In this document: piece after piece, positions 1 through 11,030 of the stretch
How the letters are laid out: each line of letters opens with the position of its first letter
Position numbering within the stretch: the first letter of the stretch is position 1
Source of the DNA: Mangifera indica
Taxonomy: Eukaryota; Streptophyta; Magnoliopsida; Sapindales; Anacardiaceae
DNA: 64,000 nt
NCBI RefSeq assembly: GCF_011075055.1
Contig: NC_058149.1
Location: forward strand, 5,276,449 to 5,340,448
Direction: 5' to 3'
The notes under the pieces: generated by a model
What the model saw: the letters and a program-made list of their open reading frames with translations, nothing else
What the model was told of the DNA's origin: nothing
Database searches by the model: none
Made by a program: the position numbers and the translations under genes

Positions 1-244
1 AAAACTCTACATCATCATCGTCTATAATCTCCATTGGACCAATATCACCTAGGATAAATATGTGCACATTTGACTGACTTCAATCAAATCTCAGATAATA
101 GCTTATTCTCGCAATGAATCTTTCAAAATCAATACTTGTGTCAATACATATCCCTCTCTCATTCCCTCTAACATATTTTGTCACATAATCATCACCTTCG
201 ATCCACTAACCTCTATAATGAATCTTAAATGCAATTTTTTTCAT
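1..244 (-). pseudogene. Possible Mutator-like (MULE) transposase N-terminus, decayed
   Basis: Read on the minus strand from an ATG at 244-242, one frame stays largely open to the window edge, with two in-frame stops (TAG after about 12 codons, TGA after about 54). The peptide has a W-x-E-G-D-D-Y motif, then a basic and aromatic stretch, then P-M-E-I-I-D-D-D-D-V. This resembles the PB1-like N-terminal region of plant MuDR transposases, where an acidic 'DDDDV' run follows P-x-E-I. The rest of the transposase would lie outside the window. Family assignment is from pattern memory only and no transposase catalytic residue is visible. Confidence 0.3.
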
Positions 245-419
245 CCTGACTATGAATAAACCTAGAAACATAAAAACACCTATGTATAGGCAAAGTTTAT
301 GTACTATGAACAATAACCGTCAGTGAACAATAACTTTCGGTAAAGAATAATAACTTTGAAATGAAAAGAATCACAATCAACTCACACAAACAACTAATGC
401 TCTAGAGAATGGAATAAAG

Positions 420-810
420 AAATTGAGTAGAACGGAAAAAAGCAGAAAAAAATGAATTAGAGGGTTTGGTGACGCCAAGGGGTTGGCGTCGCCAACTCGC
501 TCTTCGTTTGGAAACTTTCTAGACTTGAATTTTCATATTCTATAACCATAAATACAATATTATAACAACTTTAAATAATAAAAGCAACATGAAATAATAA
601 CATTAAACAATATGAAATTGAGTGGAATAGAGGAAAATAGGAAAAAAATCAATTCAGGGGTTGGCACTAATGGGTTGGCGGCTTCAACCTATTTTCGTCT
701 AGAAATTTTTCAGACCTCAATTTTTGCATTTTATAACCATCATTACAACATTAAACAATATTATAACAACATTAAACAATCTAACAACATAAAATCATAA
801 TAAAATTAAA
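420..810. repeat. Two-copy tandem repeat, period about 195 bp
   Basis: The segment starting AATTGAGTAGAACGG at 421 recurs as AATTGAGTGGAATAG at about 615. In both copies it is followed by a run of A and G, a block rich in GGTTGGCG, then TTTTCATATTCTATAACCAT or its variant, then AACATTAAACAAT strings. The copies are clearly diverged. The block may be the subterminal part of the element whose transposase fragment lies to its left. Confidence 0.6.
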
Positions 811-1939
811 TTTCATTTGAAGTCATAAATATAAATCTACTATACATTATTTGATTTTCAATTGTTTATAAAGAAAACACATAACATATAAGCTTGAATC
901 AAGACTAACCTGAATGTGAATGATTTTGTTGTGAAATCTTTACAACAAATGTTAATTCTCTAAATAAATTTAGCAATTTTCGCCTTTTCTCCCTTGTGTC
1001 CAATTTGAATCCTTTATAATGGTTTTCTCACAGGTTTTATTGTTCAATCACATGTATTCTCTGTTGAAGAAGTGTTTTTCCCATGCTTCAGAGATTCCTT
1101 TCTTATTGGAAGACTGAGGAAAAAGAGAGAGATGGTATTCTCTCTTTTTGCATGCATAAGTTACATCAACGGAGGTATTTTGGAAAAATAAAATACTATT
1201 GTGATATTTTTGCTTAGGCCTTGAGATGAGTGGCATATATGTATACACGGTTAGAAAAAGGGATAAAAATTTCAATTTCCCTTAAGTTAAAACTAAATCT
1301 TCCTAAATTAAAATTATTAAATTTATCCCTCCAATCAAGGGATAATTAAATTCTATAACATAAATTTTAATATCTCAAAATTTATATTACGTGAGGGATA
1401 TGAAATTTATGTCGTAGAATTATATTTATCTTGTTTTTGAATGACTAATTTCATCATAACCAAGAATTCTATTACGGGAGGATAAGATGAAAGTGCCATT
1501 TCAGGAAAGCGTGATGGTTTGGATTAACTAGTTGAGGATGCCAAGAATTGTATTATGTGAAATATCCAAAGTAAAGAACATGAAAAATGAATCGAGTTTT
1601 ATATAGGGATATAAATTGAAAGTGTTTCCTACTTATTAAATTTAGGGTTTAGGGTTTAAATTTAATTACCCAAAAATTCTTTTATATGAGATTAATTATG
1701 TTTAATAAGAGTTTGATTCACCAATAGAAATTTAACCTAATGGAATTTCCAAATCTTGTCTAAAGGAAGTGCGAGATTCAAATAAAATAGAGAGAGCTAA
1801 TGAAATTATGCAATAAAAAGGATTTAAATTCATAAATATAAAAGACACTAATGAAACCAATTTTTTTTTCTCTGTACTATTTTCTCAATATTATGATAAA
1901 TTTAAAGACTAGCTAAGAAATTTGATAATTGTTTTCACC
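811..1939. other. Intergenic AT-rich sequence without a recognised gene
   Basis: No supported coding region. Short open frames here lack family resemblance. A short telomere-like stretch (TTTAGGGTTTAGGGTTT) near 1,641-1,657 is too short to be more than a telobox-like motif. Copia A's 5' LTR would be expected near here, but I cannot align this sequence with the 3' LTR at 28,069-29,569, so the 5' LTR appears lost or displaced. Confidence 0.5.
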
Positions 1940-2572
1940 TTTGAAAAGATTGCATATGGATTGGAATGCCCATTCCACTTGATTTGACTTTAGATGCCAC
2001 AAATGATGAAAAGAAGTTTTCAAAACTTGACAACATGATAATATGAGATTTCGATCCTACATGCTAGCTTTGATGAATAGAAAGCTTCAAATAAAGCATG
2101 AAAACATATAAAGTGCGTATGATATGCTTATAGCCTTACAAGAGTTGTCTGGCGAAAACTCATGAGTAGTCGAGTATGGTCTATGTGTGACATTTTTTAG
2201 AATGAGATTAGGGGGGGAATGCCTCCAGATGACCATATAATTGGGATGATAAATATTCAAGAATAGTTGAATGTTTATGGGGTTATGATTCCCTACAAAT
2301 TCAAGGTGAACTTGATTCTCTAATCCCTCTTGAACAGTTCTAAACCATTTATAACAAATTACAATTTGAATAGAATCGAATGCACACTTCTAGAGCTTTT
2401 GAATAAGATTTAAGAATTCTATAAGCAAGATAAAAGGCGTGGGGAAGTTTACATTGCCTTTACAAGTAGGGCAAAGAAGAAACACAAAAAACCCTAGAAA
2501 GGTCCAAAAGTTGGACCAAAGAAAATGAATTTTAAGATAGTCCAACCTAATACAGAGAAGGCAAAGGCAAAA
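1940..2572 (+). pseudogene. Copia A gag remnant (5' part)
   Basis: Conceptual + strand translation, with several stops and frameshifts, gives the order seen in plant Ty1/copia gag proteins. It opens with an E-K-I-A-Y-G-L stretch and ends in the Lys/Ala-rich linker before the zinc knuckle. In between are blocks like H-x-x-x-M-I and N-x-x-x-x-E-x-T-L-x-E-L-L-N. The frame is cut at 2,572 by a solo LTR and resumes at 4,895 or 4,900 once one copy of the CAAAA target repeat is discounted. This fixes both the identity and the boundary. The element is non-functional. Confidence 0.75.
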
Positions 2573-4894
2573 TGTAACCTCTCCTAATAAATAAGTGTGT
2601 TATAAAAAAAGGGCAAGAGTTCCCCTATTTTATAGAGCCCGGGAAATATTTTTTCTTTTTAATTATGCCCAGTAACACTCCCAATTAGCAATCACACAAA
2701 CTAGTCCTACCAACCGATTGAATTTTTATCAACTTAATCACAATTAATAAAATAAGTACATAATAATAATAACCATCATAAAAAGTATCACCCACATAAA
2801 CTTTATAACCAATTTTTATAACTAGCCATATATATATATACATATATAGATTTAGTTATACACAATCACATATATACATATAGGAAACAAAATATATACA
2901 TACCACCAATATCTACATCAAGTATATATATATATGCATATATTCACATATACATCAAAACATATAAATCAACAAAAATATGGTGCCTTTCTCCCTCAGC
3001 CTCATGTCTCACTAGTACTCCCTAGGAACCTTTGTTGTAACTCTTTATCTGTAAAATATTAAATTAAACAAAGTGAGCGACTACAACTCAGTAAGAAAAT
3101 CATACTTAACACTCAAAGTATTTCATACCAGTACTAATCTCTTCCATACTCAGCGTGTCTGGGCTATTCACATACAAAATAATTGACACGAAACATGTAT
3201 TAAACACATATCATAATTCTCTTCTTTCACCCATGTATTCATTTCCTTACTATACAAATATGATTCACTCGTTATGATTTATGCATGTATGAGTGTCATA
3301 ACTTTTCTATTTTCTGATCGTACATCTTTCTCAACTATTTATCAGCCACATAGGCTTGCATGCATGATTTTAATGCAAATGACTTTCATAAAATATTTGT
3401 TAATTCTTTCTCTTTTTTTTTTTTTGTTCAAATATTTTCATTGACCGGTCTAGACTACATATGACAATACTTGCAGTCACCATGCAAGGTACAATTCTCT
3501 CTTACACGCATATTTCACTATTTTTTTTCTTTGTTGTCCACACAGTACAGCTAATATTTTTCTTTGCTGTCCATACAATACAACTAATATTTTTTTTTCT
3601 TTGCTGTCCACATAGTACAACCGATATCTTTATTTGCTATCCACACAGTACAGCTCGCGTGTAAGGATTTTAAGCATGATTTTTGCTTTCCTGTATCATA
3701 TGAGTCATTATAAAACCAAAAACACTTGTTTTCCATTTTCTGAAAACGTGCATAACTTAGAAAATATTTTTCCTCTTTCTTTATTTTTTCTGAAATCATG
3801 TATATGCTATGATTCCTCATGTATGCATGTATAACCATAATATGAAATATGCCCATTCATTGTTTTCCCTTATTCTTTTCACTCATCAAACATCATATTA
3901 TTTCCTCATGCATTTATATATATCTCATGCATCAAATTAATTTCAAAATATATAATATAGACTTAATATAAGGGTTATTCCACATATCATGCACATAATT
4001 AAACAAAAATTAACCTTATGGATAAAATTACATGCTTACCCTTAATGCAAATTCTTGCATCAATTCATCAGTTCTCATATATTCAACACACAAAATCCAC
4101 TAAGCTAACCCTAAAAATATGAAATGTCTAATATACCCTTATGGAAAAAATTTATATCATAAGTCCTAATGAATTTCTTTATTCTTTTAAGCATAAATCA
4201 CCTTAATTCTAATACCTTACACACTTATATAAGTAAAGGTTATTTAAATAACCTAACTCAAATTGCTTCAAGTATGTAAAGTATGAAATTCTTACCTTTT
4301 ATTTGCTAATTAGGTGATTTAAGCTTATCCTCTTTCTTTTCTTCTTCATAGCAACTTTAATCAACAAAAAATATAATCATCCATCAAAACCCTAAACTTG
4401 ACATCTCTTAAAAATTAAACTTTTTACCTTAGAACTTACCAGAATGGATAGATCTACACTTTTTATAACTGGAAGCTCTGGAAATTAGGTGGTTTAGCTA
4501 GGTTTTTTGATGAATTTTGCTTGAAGGAAAACTTTAGCTAAAAATTATAGAGATTCTCGGCTAAGGAAGAAGAAAATGAATAGTTGGTTGGTTTTATAAG
4601 CCTTTTGGACCAATTTACCCTTAACCTTTTCCAAAAATGACTATTTTATCCTTAGCCAATTACCAAAAACCCTTAGCACTACCATATAATTTCAAGTGTG
4701 CCATTCAATTTAAATTCCCACTTTGTCTCTTAAATCCTTCTAAAATGATCATTTTACCCCCTTTGAAAATTATTGCTCATTTAGTAGTTTTCTATAATTC
4801 TTTTACAATTTCTTTAAACAACAAGTTATAAAATCAACTTTAGGGGTAATTTTGGAAGTAGAGTTCACTAGCATACCTGAATCTGGGTGTTACA
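2573..4894 (-). mobile_element. Solo LTR of a chromovirus-type (Del/Tekay-like) gypsy element, 2,322 bp
   Basis: On the + strand it begins TGTAACCTCTCC and ends GGGTGTTACA, so the ends are TG...CA and roughly inverted. It is flanked by a perfect 5-bp target duplication CAAAA (2,568-2,572 and 4,895-4,899). Excision in silico rejoins copia A's gag linker to its zinc knuckle in frame. A TATA box on the minus strand (GTTTTATA read at 4,591-4,598) sits about 300 bp from the right end, so the sense strand is minus. There is no internal region, so this is a solo LTR left by LTR-LTR recombination. Lineage is inferred from the TGTAACACCC start and the length. Confidence 0.85.
3527..3661. repeat. Four-unit minisatellite, about 34 bp per unit
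   Basis: Inside the solo LTR, the unit TTTGCTGTCCACACAGTACA followed by TAATATTTTT-like sequence is repeated four times, starting near 3,527, 3,561, 3,598 and 3,631, with a few substitutions each. Confidence 0.8.
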
Positions 4895-6427
4895 CAAAAG
4901 GGCAGCGTTTCCACTACAATAACGAAGGACACTATAAAAAGAATTGTCCTCTATACCTTTAGAGTTTGAAGGAAAAGAAAGCAAACATATTTTTTTCCTT
5001 TATGATAGCATTTGAATTAAATGTTAATTCAAATGATTAAATCTAGATGTTAGATTAAATAACTACATCTCACATATGTATGTCATTGTATGACCTGCAA
5101 AATAGTTCTGCATTATCCAAGAATGAAGTTATTTTGAAGATGGCAACAAAGTAAAAGTTGCATCTAAAGCCATAGAGGATCTTTTTCTGAAGCTTTCATA
5201 ATACATCTTTTGAGTAGAGTTCTGTATTTTGCTAAGGTTACTAGAAATATAATTTCTGTATTTGTTTTATATAAAAGTGGTTAAATATGCAATTCAATGG
5301 TAATGAATATTTGATTCATTTTGGAAATTCTCTAGTTGGCAAAGCAATAAATACAAATGGTTTGTATGTTATAGAACTAAATGATTTAAATATTATAAAT
5401 GTTGTCAATAATAAAAGATCTTGAGAAGAAATTAATCAAAGGTTACTTTAGTATCATCGATTAGGTCACATAGGAGACAACATGATAATAAGATTGGAAA
5501 CAAATGAAATTTTGAATTCATTGGGTTTTGAACCCTATCTAACTTATGAATATTCTCTTTACGGAAAAATGATCAAATCACCCTTTAAAAGTATAAGGCA
5601 AAATTTAAGGAACTATTAGAACTCATACATTTGGATGTATAGAGACCATTTAGTGAAATGGTAAGAGGTGGTTTTTAATATTTTATCACCTTTACTAACT
5701 ATTTTTCAAGGTATGGGTATGTATATTTAATGAAATATAAATCAGAATCATTTAAAAAGTTTAGGAATTCAAGAATGAAATAGAGAAATAATCCAAAAAG
5801 AATATTAAGGCTTTATGATTAGACGATGAAGGTGAATATTTGAGTATGAAATTTTGAAACTATATGAAGGAAAATGGAATCATATCCCAAATGACTCTTC
5901 TATAGTGTATCAAAAATTAGGAATTGTACCTTGTTGGATATGATTCAGTCCATGATAAGCTTTACAGATTTATCGACATTATTATGGGGATATGCATTGC
6001 TTATTGCTACATATATTTTGAACATAGAACCATCTAAATTAGTTCAGAAAACACTATATGAGATATGGTATGACAAACCTTTTAGCGTCAATTAAAACTG
6101 ATAAATTGGACACCAAGTCTAAAAAGGCTCGGTTCATAGGATATCCTAAAGATAGTTTAGAATATTACTTTTACTTCCTAACTGATCAAAGAGTTTTGAT
6201 CAGTACAAATGCACACTTCTTTGAGAGGAAGTCCTTGCAAGAAGGAAGTGCGGGAAGAATAATAAAGATAAAAAAAAAATTCACAGTGCCTTAGATTGAA
6301 CAAGCTAACGGAGGAGAGTCTTCTCAGTAGACCTTGACATTTGATATACCAATTCCAATTTGAAGATCCTCTAGAGCATTTAAATCTTCAGAAAGATGTA
6401 GATTCCTTCATATGCAAGATTTGGAAT
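4895..6427 (+). pseudogene. Copia A zinc knuckle, protease, pre-integrase and integrase remnant
   Basis: Directly after the solo LTR the frame gives G-Q-R-F-H-Y-N-N-E-G-H-Y-K-K-N-C, a degraded CCHC knuckle in which the first two Cys are replaced. Downstream, with many stops, are Y-N-I/N-M-Q-F-N-G-N-E-like protease-region residues, then Y-H-R-L-G-H-I-G-D (the GAG pre-integrase H-R-L-G-H motif) near 5,455. Integrase-like blocks follow, with P-Y-E-I-W near 6,055. At the end is an R-S-S-R linker of the type that precedes copia reverse transcriptase. Stops throughout show it is dead. The frame is cut at 6,427 by the next solo LTR. Confidence 0.75.
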
Positions 6428-8127
6428 TATAACACCCTTCTTCGGAAGCATACCCCTAGCAGCAATAATCCCGAAAAGATATGTCATGCATAAATAAATG
6501 TTTAAATTAAAAAACTCATTAATTGTAGATGAATAAGTAATACCATATAGTTATTGGAATTAGATCAGTGTGTTAAATGGTATCCGCAAAATAAGTTTAA
6601 CAATTTCAAATAATTTTATTATTCCCAATGTGCATAATTTCATAAAAAAAATATTGATTAAGACAATGAAATAATAGTAGCCAAAACTGTCACTTAGCAT
6701 GCCAATCCACATACCTCCCCACCTACCTCGTCGTCTCTCCTACATACAAATATAGGACAAAGAATACGTTGAGTATAAATACTCCCCCAATAGAGTGTTA
6801 CTATCAAATGCACCCCAGGTGCAATGGCTTGACACTCGTCTCAAATGCCTAGTATAGACATCCGTCTCAGATGTATACCAAATTGAGCACCCATCTTTAA
6901 TACCTCTTAAAACCATAATTGGGATGGATACCCATCTCAGGTGTCGTTTGCCCCCCCTTAAATAACGAACTATTTTATTTCCACTTCTAAGGATTGAGAC
7001 TTCTCATCAATCAACTTGTGCATTTTCAATATTGGGGCATCTCATCAACTGGCCTTTGATGCAACTTACCTATAGTTATATACAATTATACTCACTTTTT
7101 GAAATTGACCCTTTACAATCATTTTACGAATATCCTTGATAGAGTCTCACTGTCTCATGCACCTCTAACATAGTCGATTGAACACCTTTCTTAGGTGTCT
7201 CTTATGCCTTTATATTGGATAAGATATTCGTTTGAGATACCTCTTACATTCATATTCATCAAATTTGAACATTTATCTTAGGTATCACTCACATCATCAT
7301 CACGTATCGAATAAGTTTCACTTTCCCCTTATTCAAAACCAAGACATCTCATTAATCGATTTGAACATTCTCTAGACTAGGACATCTCATTAACTGTCCT
7401 CTAATATGACTCATAATTATGCCTACATTTTCTAGTCTAGTCCTTTATGAACTCTTATAGACACCAAATATATCCTTGCATTTATAAACAGAGCAACAAT
7501 TACTTTCTTGAGATCTAACTCGAACATGAAAAGCTTGGCATGAATGCATTATAGGTTGTTAGAGTATATTTTAATTGGTGTAGGTACACCAAAACATGGA
7601 GGGTTGCACACATAACATACCAACCCAAAGTATGCATGGTTGGCATGTTGTAATGCCTAATATAAATTTTACTCGTGAATTTCATCTCTTTATGGAATAC
7701 TAACTTGGAACTTTTGCATGTTCGATAATCACAATGCATATCTAAAGTTCATAGTGCATGTTCAACATTCATGGTACCCACTTAATGTGCATGCTATGTG
7801 ACTGCCATATGAACTGCTCATCTATGGTGCTTTTACAGGTGCACATCTAACATTCCAATGTACCTCAGACGTGCCTAGGCTATTAACTTTGCTCTTGGTA
7901 GTATCAGGCAGTGATCCAGCCATGACACTATTACACACTTCCCATGAAAGTGTGTTAGGCATCTACCACTGCACATCTACCAATTTTCGTTGGTTGAAAA
8001 CAAAGTTCTTAGATCTTGAGCATCTTTGACTACATATCACACAAACTAGACTCACCCTTTTAATATACACTCTCATCAAAGCTTCCAATAATCGATTATC
8101 ATCATCATTAAAACATGTTATTTCTTG

Positions 8128-8130
<3 letters not shown>

Positions 8131-8172
<42 letters not shown>
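8131..8172. repeat. (AT)21 microsatellite
   Basis: Uninterrupted AT dinucleotide run inside the solo LTR. Confidence 0.97.
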
Positions 8173-8174
<2 letters not shown>

Positions 8175-8721
8175 AAATACATGTATAATAATGCTTCATA
8201 CAAATTTCATAATATACATTCATGACATGTAAAGGTTTATTCATAGAGCTTAAATGTAGAAACAAAAAGGAAATAGAATTAATGGTCTATCTATCTCTGA
8301 TGACTACAACGGTTTTCTTGTGGCAAGGTTTTTCCCAACAATTTCCTTCCTTAGTTGGCGAACACCGACTTTGGTCCTCTTGCTCTTTATGCGACTAGAT
8401 TTTGAATCAAAGAACAAAATGTGGTCAACCTATCTCTTTTCTCTTCTTTCCCTTTTTTTATTTTATTTTCTTTTTTTCCCTCTCATGTACCTTCTCTTTT
8501 AAACAAAAAAAACAAAAGAAAATTTCCTTCATCACATGTAACTCACTTCTTTATAAAAGGAAGTCAACCCCTTTTCATGGCAAGGCTTTGCATAAATTAG
8601 GAAGCAATAATTATCCCATGCAAGGATCCTGAGATTGAGATAATTAGCTTCCCAAAATAATTCAAACATGAGCCATATATATAAATATATTTTGATATAT
8701 ACCCATATTCATAAATGCCCT

Positions 8722-8722
8722 T

Positions 8723-8783
<61 letters not shown>

Positions 8784-8784
8784 C
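8722..8784. repeat. Compound microsatellite (AC)n(AT)n(GTAT)n
   Basis: About 12 AC repeats, then about 7 AT repeats, then six GTAT tetranucleotides, contiguous and without interruptions. Confidence 0.97.
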
Positions 8785-8919
8785 ATAAGTGCACGGGCAT
8801 ACACAATCTTTAAATAAGGGCACATGTACACAATTATCCTAAACTTTGAGCAATAAAATGCAATATCAAATAATAGAAAAATAACTCAAATATGTTTTAC
8901 ACTTACCCAGTGTATTATA

Positions 8920-9180
8920 GGAATCTTACTTAGTATGAGAAATAAATCATAATAATGATTCTAGAAGCTATGAGGAGGCTATACTAGATATTGATTCAGT
9001 TAGAAGCAATGAATTCTAAAACACAATCCATGCTTGCTAGTCAAGTTTGGACACTTTTGATCCATCAGAAGGAATTATTTCTATTGGTTGTAAGTGCAAG
9101 AGAAAAATTGATAAGGATGGGCATGTGGAGACCTATAAGGCACGTCTTATAGTAAAAGGTTATACTCAAACACAAGGGTA
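8920..9180 (+). pseudogene. Copia A reverse transcriptase, N-terminal fragment
   Basis: Conceptual translation gives S-Y-E-E-A-I-L-D-I-D-S, then a Q-V-W-T-L block, then a K-A-R-L-I-V-K-G-Y-T-Q block near 9,139-9,173. These are the opening blocks of the RVT_2 domain of copia reverse transcriptases, in order and with small frameshifts. It stops at 9,180, where Tat/Athila-type gag sequence begins. The domain resumes at 26,738 with only about 11 residues missing, so the two pieces are most simply one element split by about 17.5 kb of later insertions. Confidence 0.7.
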
Positions 9181-9889
9181 ATTTTTATGAAGGTTTGTTG
9201 TCAATGGATAGCAGTATGATTGATGTTGCTAGTGGAGAAGTGTTAGTGGATAAGACTCCAGAGGCTATAAAGAATTTGATTTCCAACATGGCAACCAATT
9301 CACAACAATTTGAGATAAAGATGGATCATACATTAAAAAAGGTTAATAAGGTAAATATATCTAACCTTGAACATCAAATTTCTAATTTAACCTCTTTGGT
9401 GAGACAAATGGTTATAGGAAATATGTACGTAGTTAAGGCATGTGGTATTTGTTCGATTATCACTTATGTTACAGATATGTGCCTAACTTTTCAAGAGAAA
9501 GATTGAGAAAGATGGGTAGGTGGAGACTTATAAGGCATCACTTGTAGCAAAAGGTTATACCTAAACACAAGGGTATTTTTATGAAGGATTGTTGCCAATG
9601 GATAGAAGTACGATTGATGTTGCTAGTGGATAAGTGTTAGTGGATAAGACTCTGAAGGCTGCAAAGAATTTGATTTTTGACATGGTAACTAATTCGTAAC
9701 AATTTAGGACAAGGATAAATCATACATTAAAAAAGGTTAATGAGGTAAGTATGTCTAACCTTGAATGTCAAATTTCTAATTTAACCTCTTTGGTGAGACA
9801 AATGGTTGTAGGAAATATGCAAGCAGCTAAGGTGTGTGATATTTGTTCAATTAATAGTTATGCTACGGATATGTGCCCAACCTTACAAG
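9097..9889 (+). repeat. Tandem duplication (period 395 bp) spanning a copia-gypsy junction
   Basis: Unit 1 (9,097-9,491) and unit 2 (9,492-9,889) both start with a copia reverse-transcriptase fragment (CAAGAGAAA..., ...AAAAGGTTATAC) and both pass into gypsy gag (TTTTTATGAAGG...) at the same point. Both end near the same GATATGTGCC site. The fusion therefore formed first and was duplicated afterwards. Similar CAAGA-rich sequence at both unit edges suggests microhomology-mediated duplication. Confidence 0.85.
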
Positions 9890-10515
9890 AAGAAGAACTA
9901 GTTTAGCAAGCCAACACCATTAGAGGATTTCCAAGGCAACCTTAGTAAAAATATGATCAATATTCCAATTTATACAACCAAGGTTGGCGAGATCACCCTA
10001 ATTTAAGCTACGGGAATCCAACTACTTAAAATCGGTACTAGCCTCTATACCAATTGAGGTAGTAATCAACCTAGTCTTCAAACATGTCACTTGGGTATAT
10101 CGTTAAGGTGTTAGCTAATAATACACAACAGTTTCAACATGAGATGAGAAACAATATTCAAAATATAAAGAAGCAAATTAGTTAGCTAACAACATCAATA
10201 AGCAAGCTTGAGGCTCAAGGGTCTGGGAAATTATATTTTTAAATAGTAATGAACCCAATATAGGAATCAAAAGCCATAACATTAAGGAATGGAACGAAAA
10301 TCAAAAGTTCTAGCCAAAACACTCTAGGTTTGACCAAGAGAAAATTAGTAGAGAAGAAGGCCAAAATTACTTTTGAAGATTCTCTTAAGGTAAATTCTCA
10401 ATTTGTGCAAAAATTTACTAATTATGTTCCTCTTCCTTTTCCAACAGATTATCTAAATCTAAAAAGGAAAAACAAGAAAAAAAAATCCTTCAGACTTTTT
10501 GGAAGGTTAAAATGA
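9180..10515 (+). pseudogene. Tat/Athila-type gypsy gag remnant
   Basis: Both tandem copies encode F-Y-E-G-L-L followed by D-x-S-x-I-D-V-A-S-G and D-K-T-x-x-A-x-K-N-L-I, a block typical of plant Tat/Athila gag. The first copy is open from 9,195 to 9,506 (103 codons). Then come a C-x-I-C...D-M-C knuckle, Q/N-rich sequence and a basic region that stays open at 10,330-10,515. Stops and frameshifts interrupt the rest. The 5' part of gag, the primer-binding site and the 5' LTR are absent, so the element is 5'-truncated. It is fused directly to copia A's reverse-transcriptase sequence. Confidence 0.75.
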
Positions 10516-11030
10516 ACATTCTTTTATTGGATGCCATTATGCAAGTCCCAAAGTATGCCAAATTTCTTAAGAAGCTCTATACTATAATGAGGAGGTTGAG
10601 AGGTGATGAGAAGATCAGTGTAGGGAAGAATGTGTCAGCAGTAATTCAACATAAGTTACCCCCAAAATGTAAGGATCCAGGTATGTTTACAATTCCATGT
10701 GTGATTGGTAATTCTAGGTTTGAATATGCCTTGTTAGATTTAGGAGGAACTATCAATGTAATGTCATATTCAATTTACATTTCTACTGATTTTTACATTT
10801 TAAATATAGAGGATGATGTTTTTTCGAATCCAACCCTAATTTTGCTAAGAAGACCTTTCCTCAAAATAGTAAGGACAAAGAATGATGTTCATAATGGTAC
10901 CCTTACTATAAAGTTCGATGAGGAAATTATGAAATTTAATATATTCAAGACCATGAGGTATCCTACTAATATTCACTCTGCATTTTCTGTTAATCTGGTT
11001 ATGTTTTGGTGTAGGGTGTGTTTAAGGTAA
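10512..11030 (+). pseudogene. Tat/Athila-type gypsy gag C-terminus and aspartic protease
   Basis: An open stretch of 172 codons. It contains L-R-G-D-E-K, a V-I-Q-H-K-L-P-P-K-C-K-D-P-G block and then F-E-Y-A-L-L-D-L-G-G-T-I-N-V-M, the retroviral-type protease active-site region of this lineage. Between the active-site block and the Y-I-L-N-I-E-D-D block, about 35 residues expected for the family are missing, an internal deletion. The L-L-R-R-P-F-L-K and D-V-H-N-G-T-L blocks are kept. The ATG at 10,512 is simply the first Met in the open stretch, not a known start. Confidence 0.75.

Larger units (their letters stand above)
6428..8919 (-). mobile_element. Second solo chromovirus-type LTR in copia A, 2,492 bp
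   Basis: Boundaries come from a perfect 5-bp target duplication GGAAT (6,423-6,427 and 8,920-8,924). The outer dinucleotides read TA...TA rather than TG...CA, each one transition away. Removing the insert rejoins copia A in frame between the integrase tail and the reverse-transcriptase start. The order of internal landmarks (a GTTGAGTATAAATACTC-like block about 330 bp from the left end, a TATAAA-containing box about 365 bp from the right end) matches the LTR at 34,095-36,565, so I place the sense strand as minus. It contains two long microsatellites. Confidence 0.8.

Noticed and set aside
1641..1657. Telomeric repeat
   Set aside because: Only two TTTAGGG-like units. A similar pair near 55,245 is also isolated. 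Both fit telobox-like motifs, not telomere DNA.
7963..8265. 100-codon minus-strand open frame with a Tyr-Ile run
   Set aside because: The run is a translated (AT)n microsatellite inside a solo LTR.
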